A stretch of DNA of 64,000 nt. Source: UBA3069 sp050633465. Lineage in GTDB: Bacteria; Pseudomonadota; Alphaproteobacteria; Rhodobacterales; Rhodobacteraceae. The notes beneath the pieces are model-generated. The model saw only the letters and a program-made list of their open reading frames with translations. It was not told the DNA's origin and searched no databases. Made by a program: the position numbers and the translations under genes. Every line of letters begins with the position of its first letter. Positions within the stretch are counted from its first letter, which is position 1. The DNA is taken from the NCBI GenBank assembly GCA_050633465.1, contig JBOEGO010000027.1, forward strand, positions 1 to 64,000, given 5' to 3'. This document shows, piece by piece, positions 58,195 through 64,000 of the stretch.

Positions 58195-59901
58195 ATGAAC
58201 AAGAGATTTCTGAACAATAGCACCGCATTGGCCCTGTGTCTGGGGCTGGCATTGCCGACGACCCTGCCGGTGCAGGCCGTGGCGCAGGCGGTGGTGGACC
58301 AACAGCGCCCCGGTGAGAGTGCGCTGGAATATCAGCAGAGATTGCAATCCGAGCGTCAAAACGGCAACCGGCCCGCAGCGGCAGAGGGTGCTACGGGGGC
58401 CGCCCCACAACCCGCAGCGCCTGATGGCACGCAGGCGGCGCGTCAGGCCGCGCGCCAAGCCGAACGGGACGCCGCCCGCGCCGCGTTGCAAGCCGAGCGC
58501 AAGGCCGAGAGGGAGGCAGAGCGCCAAGCCGCGCAGGACGCCGCCCGTGCCGAGGCCGCAGGGCAAAGCGCCCGCGAACGCGAAGCCGCAGAGCAGGCCG
58601 CACGGCAGGCCGCGGATCAGGACAAGCGCGATGCCGCAGCAGAGGCCGAGCGCCGCGCCGCCGCGCAGGCCGAACGTCAGGCAGAACGTCAGGCCGAACG
58701 TCAGGCCGAACGCGATGCCGCCCGTGCCGAATTACAGGCCCAGCGTCAGGCAGAACGTCAGGCTGAGCGTCAGGCGGCCCGACAGGCCGCAGCCGCCGCA
58801 GCGGGTGGTCAGGGCGCGGCGCAGGTCACCAATGAAACCGTGACCGAAAGCAATTCGCGATCCTCCTCCGAGGAGTTTTCCAACCGGGTTGACCAGAACG
58901 TGCCGACCCATTCGGTGGATGACGAGCGCGCCTATGCGCCCGGCGGAATGCAGGACCCGAATGCAAATGCAAACGCAAACGCCAACCCCGATGCCCCCAC
59001 CGTTCCACGGGCACGGTCGGACAACAACAACACGCTGCGCACCGTCGGCACCATCGCCCTGTTGGGGTTGGGCGCCTATGCCGTGGGCAAGGTCATGTCG
59101 AATGGTGACCGCGTCGTATCGAATTCCGGTGACCGTGTGGTGGTGGAACGCAACGGTGATTTCGTGGTGTTGAAGGACGACGATGTGTTGATCCGCCGCC
59201 CCGGCAGCGATGTGAAAACCGAAACATTCAACGACGGGTCGACCCGTTCCACGGTGTCCAACGCCGATGGCGTGCGCATTGTCACCATTCGTGCTGCCGA
59301 TGGCACCGTTTTGCGCCGCACGCGCATCATGCCCAACGGGCAGGAAGTGGTGTTGTTTGACGACACCCGCAGCGTGCAGGATGTGGTGGTGAGCGAGCTT
59401 CCGCGTGCCTCGACCCGGTCGGTGGCCAGCAATGCCGATGACGCCGCGTTAGAGCGTGCGCTGGCGGCTGATCTGCGCGGGCTGGACCGCCGGTTTTCGC
59501 TGTCTCAGGTGCGCGACATCACTGCGGTGCGCGATCTGGTGCCGGAAATCGCCGTGGATCAGGTGAATTTTGAAACCGGCAGTGCGGTGATCCGCCCCGA
59601 GGAGGCCCGCGAATTGGGCAATCTGGGCCGTGCGATGCGCGGTGCGATTTCCGACAATCCCGGCGCGGTGTTTCTGGTCGAGGGCCATACCGATGCTGTG
59701 GGCGGGGCGGGCTATAACCTTGCCCTGTCGGACCGTCGCGCCGAGACGCTGGCGCTGGCGCTGAGTGAATATTTCGACGTGCCGCCGGAAAACATGATCG
59801 TGCAGGGCTATGGCGAAAGCGATCTGAAAGAGTTCACCGAGGGCGCGTCGCGCATCAACCGCCGCGCGGCGGTGCGCAATATCACCGCCCTGTTGAACTA
59901 G
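58195..59901 (+). CDS. OmpA-family outer membrane protein with AERQ-type repeat region
   Basis: 568 residues: signal peptide (about 1-30, ending VQAVAQA), a long charged Ala/Glu/Arg/Gln helix (about 90-210) built from AERQ and QAAR units, a linker with NANANANAN, a small beta-like domain with RSDNNNTLRTVGTIALLGLGAYAVGK (quoted in part), and a C-terminal OmpA/MotB peptidoglycan-binding domain (about 455-565) including VEGHTDAVGGAGYN and LSDRRAETLALALSEYF. It probably spans from the outer membrane into the periplasm or peptidoglycan. Terminator follows. Confidence 0.88.
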   Translation: MNKRFLNNSTALALCLGLALPTTLPVQAVAQAVVDQQRPGESALEYQQRLQSERQNGNRPAAAEGATGAAPQPAAPDGTQAARQAARQAERDAARAALQAERKAEREAERQAAQDAARAEAAGQSAREREAAEQAARQAADQDKRDAAAEAERRAAAQAERQAERQAERQAERDAARAELQAQRQAERQAERQAARQAAAAAAGGQGAAQVTNETVTESNSRSSSEEFSNRVDQNVPTHSVDDERAYAPGGMQDPNANANANANPDAPTVPRARSDNNNTLRTVGTIALLGLGAYAVGKVMSNGDRVVSNSGDRVVVERNGDFVVLKDDDVLIRRPGSDVKTETFNDGSTRSTVSNADGVRIVTIRAADGTVLRRTRIMPNGQEVVLFDDTRSVQDVVVSELPRASTRSVASNADDAALERALAADLRGLDRRFSLSQVRDITAVRDLVPEIAVDQVNFETGSAVIRPEEARELGNLGRAMRGAISDNPGAVFLVEGHTDAVGGAGYNLALSDRRAETLALALSEYFDVPPENMIVQGYGESDLKEFTEGASRINRRAAVRNITALLN

Positions 59902-59927
59902 ACGGGAGTCGACGCATAAGATGTTGT

Positions 59928-59953
59928 GGGGGGCCGGTTTATCCGGCCCCTTT
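59928..59953 (+). terminator. terminator after the OmpA-family gene
   Basis: GGGGCCGG / CCGGCCCC stem (59930-59937 with 59943-59950), loop TTTAT, then TTTC. Short T run, fair terminator. Confidence 0.7.
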
Positions 59954-60045
59954 CGCTGCTGCGCCCCTGTGCTAAGGTCGGGGGCAATGGGGACCGGATC
60001 GCGTGATAGATTGCGCCCCAAGCGACACTGAACCAAGGGTGGATC

Positions 60046-61017
60046 ATGGACCGTTTCGACAATATTCCCGAAACCGCGCTGGACTGGCATCAATCGGGCA
60101 AGGGCGCGGTTCTGGCCACGGTGGTGGAAACATGGGGCAGCGCGCCGCGCCGTATCGGCAGCCAGCTGGTGATTTCGGGCAGTGGCGATATCGAGGGATC
60201 GGTTTCGGGCGGCTGTGTCGAGGGGGCCGTGGTGGTCGAGGCGCTGGAGGCATTGGAGGCGGGCGAGCAGCGCCTGCTGGAGTTCGGCGTCAGTGATGGC
60301 GATGCCTTTGCTGTGGGGCTGGCCTGTGGTGGCACCATCCGCATTCTGGTGGAACCTGTGGGCGCGGTCATGCCTGCGGATATGTTGGAGCAACTGGTGG
60401 CCTGTCGCCGGGAACGCCGCGCCGTGGCCTATGTTGTCGATCTGGACAGTGGCGCGCGCGAACTGGTGCGGGATGGATACGCCGATCGTTTCCGCATGGA
60501 CCGTTCGGGATTCGAGGGCGAGGGGCGGGTGTTTGTCGCCATTCACAACCCGCCCTTGCGGATGCTGATCGTGGGGGCGGTGCATATTGCGCAGGCGCTG
60601 GTGTCGATGGCGCGCACAGTTGGCTATGATCCGATCCTGATCGACCCGCGCGAGGCCTTCGGATCGCAGGCGCGGTTCCCCGGTGAACGTATCCTGCACG
60701 ACTGGCCGGACGAGGCGATTGCCAAGCTGGGTCTGGATGCGCGCACCGCGCTGGTGCTGTTGACCCATGACCCCAAGCTGGACGATCCGGCGTTAGAGGC
60801 GGCGCTGCGGTCGGATGTGTTTTACATCGGGGCGCTGGGATCAGGGCGCACCCATGGCAAACGGGTCGAGCGCTTGGCGGCAAAAGGGTTTAGCGGCGGT
60901 GAGATCGGGCGCATTCACGGCCCTGTGGGGTTGGACATTGGTGCCGCCGGTCCGTCGGAAATTGCGCTGAGCGTTCTGGCGCAGGCCACCGCCATTTTGC
61001 GTGGCAAACACGGATGA
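60046..61017 (+). CDS. XdhC/CoxF-family molybdenum cofactor maturation protein
   Basis: 323-residue protein of the family that sulfurates or carries the cofactor of xanthine dehydrogenase and CO dehydrogenase. N-terminal part: SAPRRIGSQLVISGSG and SVSGGCVEGAVVVEAL with the conserved cysteine; C-terminal Rossmann part: LIVGAVHIAQALVSMARTVGYDPIL (partly quoted) and GSGRTHGKRVERLAAKG. An AAGGGTGG ribosome binding site precedes ATG 60046. It overlaps the next gene by 4 bp. Confidence 0.9.
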   Translation: MDRFDNIPETALDWHQSGKGAVLATVVETWGSAPRRIGSQLVISGSGDIEGSVSGGCVEGAVVVEALEALEAGEQRLLEFGVSDGDAFAVGLACGGTIRILVEPVGAVMPADMLEQLVACRRERRAVAYVVDLDSGARELVRDGYADRFRMDRSGFEGEGRVFVAIHNPPLRMLIVGAVHIAQALVSMARTVGYDPILIDPREAFGSQARFPGERILHDWPDEAIAKLGLDARTALVLLTHDPKLDDPALEAALRSDVFYIGALGSGRTHGKRVERLAAKGFSGGEIGRIHGPVGLDIGAAGPSEIALSVLAQATAILRGKHG

Positions 61018-62039
61018 GGTTTGGCCCCGTTGCCCTGAGTGAGGCCGAGGGCGCGATACTGGCGCATTCGGTTGCCCCTGTGCCTGCGGGTGGGGGCAAG
61101 CCGTATAAGATTGCCAAGGGCACGGTTCTGGACCTGCGGCATCTGGCGGATCTGGCTGCCAGCGGGGTGGAACAGGTCTGGGTGGCGCGGCTGGATGCGG
61201 GTGATCTGCACGAGGATGCGGCGGCGGCGCAGCTGGCCGCAGCATTGGTGCCGGACAACAGCGGATTGATTGTGGAAAAACCGATCACGGGGCGGGTTAA
61301 CCTGCGTGCAGCCGGTGCGGGGATTGTAGAGCTGGACGCCGGGTCCATTCATGCCGCCAACCGGATCAATCCGGCGATCACCATCGCCACCGTGGCACCA
61401 TGGAAGCGGCTGGAGCCACGCGGATTGGCGGTGACGGTCAAGATAATCCCGTTCGGTGTGGATGCGGGCGATCTGGCGCGGGCCTGTGATGCGGCGCGGG
61501 GGGCGATCCGGTTGCGGTCGCCGCAGGTGGCATCGGCCAGCCTGATTGAAACGCGGGTCGGGACGGGGGCGCCGTCTGACACGCTGCCCGATAAGGGTCG
61601 CAAGGCGATCCAGACGCGGCTGGGACGGTTTGATGTGGGGTTAAGCGAACGCTGTGTCGTGGCGCATGACCCTGGTGATATTGCGGATGCATTATGCGCT
61701 GCCAGCGGGGAATTGCTGTTGATTCTGACCGGATCGGCCACATCCGACATACGCGACACCGCCCCGCAGGCGGTGGTGGATGCGGGCGGTGAAATCACCT
61801 GTTACGGGATGCCGGTGGACCCTGGAAACCTGTTGTTCATCGGGCATCTGGGCGCGAAATGCGTGATCGGATTGCCCGGATGTGCGCGCAGTATTGCGAT
61901 GAACGGCGCGGATTGGGTGCTGGAGCGGGTGATTTGCGGCCTGCCTGTGAGGGCGGGTGATATTGCCGCCATGGGGGTGGGTGGATTGTTGAAAGAGATA
62001 CCTTCGCGCCCGATGCCACGGGCGGGGATCAAGCGATAG
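61014..62039 (+). CDS. molybdopterin-binding domain protein without nucleotidyltransferase domain
   Basis: 341-residue protein similar to the N-terminal (MoaB/MogA-type) half of the combined molybdopterin-binding/MobA-like proteins found next to XdhC. Features are VALSEAEGAILAHSV at the start, LILTGSATSDIRDTAPQAV as the MPT-binding strand, and MPVDPGNLLFIGHLGAKCVIGLPG (quoted in part). In many relatives a C-terminal MocA-type transferase domain of about 200 residues follows; here the gene ends at 341 residues with a normal stop, and the remainder is not found downstream. Confidence 0.82.
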   Translation: MRFGPVALSEAEGAILAHSVAPVPAGGGKPYKIAKGTVLDLRHLADLAASGVEQVWVARLDAGDLHEDAAAAQLAAALVPDNSGLIVEKPITGRVNLRAAGAGIVELDAGSIHAANRINPAITIATVAPWKRLEPRGLAVTVKIIPFGVDAGDLARACDAARGAIRLRSPQVASASLIETRVGTGAPSDTLPDKGRKAIQTRLGRFDVGLSERCVVAHDPGDIADALCAASGELLLILTGSATSDIRDTAPQAVVDAGGEITCYGMPVDPGNLLFIGHLGAKCVIGLPGCARSIAMNGADWVLERVICGLPVRAGDIAAMGVGGLLKEIPSRPMPRAGIKR

Positions 62040-62061
62040 GCGTGGTTTGGTTGTGGCGGCA

Positions 62062-62096
62062 GGAGCCTGCGGCGCGAGTATTTTTACCAAGAAAAA
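62062..62096 (-). repeat. 35-bp dispersed repeat with AAATAC motif, copy h
   Basis: Identical over 35 bp to 28374-28408; here it lies 22 bp after the stop of the molybdopterin-binding gene, in the same downstream placement. Confidence 0.85.
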
Positions 62097-62117
62097 GCCG
62101 GTTGTGGAAATCAGTTG

Positions 62118-62618
62118 TCACCGCGGTTTATCTGGCAGTCGGCAGATGAAATCATTGACCATCATTCGGTCATGGCCGGATTTTATATCGGGTTCCGAAA
62201 TAATCAGCGTGGCGAGGGGAGGGTGGCCGATCAGGCCCTCGATCTGGTTTGCGACCTTTTCCCCGCCCGAGCTGGCCTGTGTGATGAACACGGCGTAGGG
62301 GCCGATTTTGCCCTGATGGCGGTTGATCCATGCCTGCACCGGAGAGGAGGCATTGCCTGCCCAGTTGGGTGTGCCGATGATCAAGAGGTCACGCCCTGCC
62401 GGATCGTGGATCGAGCTGCCAATCGGGCAGGGTTTGCGAAAGATCGATTCGTATCCCGATCGCAGGAAGCCGAACAGCCCCTTATGCGGGATCAGGTCGC
62501 GGATTTCTTCGACCTTGGGGGCGGTGGCCAGCATGGTGGGCAGGGCACTATTGATCTGCCCCGCAATGTGACGGGTGTTGCCGCTGCGCGAGTAGGAAAT
62601 GGTAAGCAGGTCAAACAT
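62118..62618 (-). CDS. flavodoxin-like protein
   Basis: 166-residue flavodoxin-fold protein. The FMN-phosphate loop SYSRSGNTRHIA is near the N-terminus, TPNWAGNASSPVQAW corresponds to the 50s/60s flavin loop and FITQASSGGEK to the 90s loop. Probably an electron carrier or NADPH-quinone reductase relative. Start ATG at 62618; no strong ribosome binding site is seen. It precedes trpE on the same strand direction, separated by 56 bp from its 3' end. Confidence 0.8.
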   Translation of the reverse strand: MFDLLTISYSRSGNTRHIAGQINSALPTMLATAPKVEEIRDLIPHKGLFGFLRSGYESIFRKPCPIGSSIHDPAGRDLLIIGTPNWAGNASSPVQAWINRHQGKIGPYAVFITQASSGGEKVANQIEGLIGHPPLATLIISEPDIKSGHDRMMVNDFICRLPDKPR

Positions 62619-62674
62619 GGGGCGGAGCCTAGCAGCGCCGCCCCGCTGTTCCATTGATCAGGATCAAGTGCGGA

Positions 62675-64000
62675 TCAGTTCCCGTCGGTGTCGTGAAATC
62701 GGTAGGCATCGGCGGCGGCGCGGCGGATCGCGTTGGATTTATGCACGGTTTCCTGATATTCGGCTTCGGGGTCGCTGTCATAGACAACGCCGCCACCGGC
62801 CTGAATATAAAGGGTTTTATCCTTTATGATCGCGGTGCGCAGGGCGATGCACATATCCATATCGCCCCCTGCCGAAAAATAGCCCAGACCACCGCCGTAT
62901 AGCCCGCGTTTTTCGGGTTCGAGTTCGTCGATGATTTCCATGGCGCGGACCTTGGGGGCGCCGGATACGGTGCCTGCGGGCATTCCGGCGAAGAAGGCCG
63001 AGAGGGCATCCTGATCCTCGGCCAGTTCGCCGACCACGTTGGACACGATATGCATGACGTGGGAATAGCGTTCGATGATGAACTGTTCGGTGGGTTTGAC
63101 GGTGCCGATTTTGCTGACCTTGCCGGTGTCGTTGCGGCCCAGATCAAGCAGCATCAGGTGTTCGGCCAGCTCTTTTTTGTCGGCCAGCAGTTCGGATTCA
63201 TAGGCGCGGTCCTGTTCCGGTGTGGCGCCACGCGGGCGGGTGCCTGCGATGGGGCGGATTGTGACCTCGCGGCCGAACACGCGCACCAGAATTTCGGGGC
63301 TGGCGCCGACCGCCTGAAAGCCGCCAAAGTTGAAATAGAACATAAAGGGCGAGGGGTTGGTGCGCCGCAGGCTGCGGTAGAGCGTGAAGGGGGGCAGGGG
63401 GAAATCTACCGCCCAGCGTTGGCTGGGCACCACCTGAAAGATGTCACCGGCGCGGATATATTCGCGCGCCTTTTCCACGGCGGCCAGATAGCCCGCGTGG
63501 GTGAAATTGGAAACGGGTTCGCCCGGTTCGTGGGCCTCGCCCAGATCACGTGCGGTTTGTGGCAGGGCGCGGTCCAGATCGCGCAGCGCGTCCATCACCC
63601 GCTCACCCGCCTGTGCATAGGCGGCGCGGGCGGATTGGCCAGCGGCTGTCCAGACGGGGGACACCACTGTGACCTCGCCTTTGACGCCATCCAGCACGGC
63701 GATGACGGTGGGGCGCATCATGCAGGCATCAGGCATGCCCAGCGGGTCGGGATTGACGTCGGGCAGGTGTTCGACCAGCCGGATCATATCGTAACCAAGG
63801 TAGCCGAACAGCCCCGCCGATGCGGCGGGCATCCCTTCGGGCAGGTCGATACGGGACTGGGCGATCAGGGCGCGCAGATTGTCCAGCGGATCGCCCTGTT
63901 CATCGGTGAAGTTATCGTTGTCGAAGCGGGCATTGCGGTTGATGCGGCTTTTGTCGCCGTGGCACTGCCAGATCAGATCGGGTTTCATGCCGATGATGGA
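62675..64000 (-). CDS. trpE: anthranilate synthase component I, 5' end outside window
   Basis: First enzyme of tryptophan synthesis, chorismate plus glutamine to anthranilate, with the TrpG subunit. In-window part ends at the stop at 62675; the chorismate-binding core is complete: IAGTRPRGATPEQD, ELAEHLMLLDLGRNDTGKV, GTVSGAPKVRAMEIIDELEP (each within 20 residues). The frame continues past the window edge (SIIGMKPDLIWQ), so about 65-70 N-terminal residues, which hold the tryptophan feedback site, lie outside. Confidence 0.95.
   Translation of the reverse strand, partial: SIIGMKPDLIWQCHGDKSRINRNARFDNDNFTDEQGDPLDNLRALIAQSRIDLPEGMPAASAGLFGYLGYDMIRLVEHLPDVNPDPLGMPDACMMRPTVIAVLDGVKGEVTVVSPVWTAAGQSARAAYAQAGERVMDALRDLDRALPQTARDLGEAHEPGEPVSNFTHAGYLAAVEKAREYIRAGDIFQVVPSQRWAVDFPLPPFTLYRSLRRTNPSPFMFYFNFGGFQAVGASPEILVRVFGREVTIRPIAGTRPRGATPEQDRAYESELLADKKELAEHLMLLDLGRNDTGKVSKIGTVKPTEQFIIERYSHVMHIVSNVVGELAEDQDALSAFFAGMPAGTVSGAPKVRAMEIIDELEPEKRGLYGGGLGYFSAGGDMDMCIALRTAIIKDKTLYIQAGGGVVYDSDPEAEYQETVHKSNAIRRAAADAYRFHDTDGN

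Noticed and set aside
1..64000. Mobile elements, prophage genes, toxin-antitoxin pairs, tRNA or rRNA genes
   Set aside because: None was recognised on either strand; no transposase, integrase or conserved RNA sequence was seen.

Overview
The window is high-GC alphaproteobacterial chromosome, almost certainly from the Rhodobacteraceae (Roseobacter group). The protein sequences, the complex I operon with extra genes, the Hint-domain protein, the many PF13704-type glycosyltransferases and the short intergenic repeats all point there. I see no rRNA, tRNA, insertion sequence, prophage or CRISPR array. Most of the window is core housekeeping DNA; the less ordinary parts are small accessory clusters and a rich set of intergenic repeats and hairpins.

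Region 1 (1-13.8 kb, plus strand): the distal half of the nuo operon (nuoG partial, a small lipoprotein gene, nuoH, nuoI, two carboxymuconolactone-decarboxylase-fold genes translationally coupled between nuoI and nuoJ, then nuoJKLMN), followed by birA, coaX and RNase J. Region 2 (13.8-25.5 kb): a secreted hypothetical protein, a DEAD-box helicase, two glycosyltransferases, OsmC, prfC, a pentapeptide-repeat membrane protein, a Hint-domain protein, an atypical SDR and an orphan iron-type ABC ATPase. Region 3 (25.6-32 kb): tatABC plus a DUF815 ATPase, convergent with surE-pcm-nlpD; a frameshifted poly-gamma-glutamate hydrolase relic lies between pcm and nlpD.

Region 4 (32.4-41.8 kb): an SDR, a PilP-like small protein, purF, trmL, cvpA, radA and several unknowns. 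Region 5 (41.3-49.2 kb): pqiA-like, mlaF, mlaE, alr, a fatty-acid-hydroxylase-fold membrane protein, dnaB, pyrE and pyrC. Region 6 (49.2-55.6 kb): a tight minus-strand cluster of PF13704-type glycosyltransferases with a sulfotransferase and a 795-residue two-part protein, probably making a sulfated surface glycan. Region 7 (55.8-62 kb, plus strand): a CoxD-type AAA+ ATPase, a CoxE-type VWA protein, an OmpA-family protein, an XdhC/CoxF-like protein and a molybdopterin-binding-domain protein. This resembles a molybdenum-hydroxylase maturation set with no hydroxylase structural genes in view. The window ends in a flavodoxin-like gene and the 3' part of trpE.

The most distinctive non-coding signals are: a two-copy structured repeat (about 32.2 and 36.9 kb) whose outer stem shows a compensatory base-pair change; a dispersed AAATAC-centred motif, four copies of which lie 90-145 bp upstream of minus-strand genes in the same orientation; paired CTTTGAAAG hairpins placed 6-8 nt after stop codons; two perfect long GC hairpins sharing a GGAT loop; and a striking run of short tandem duplications with 10-14 bp units.
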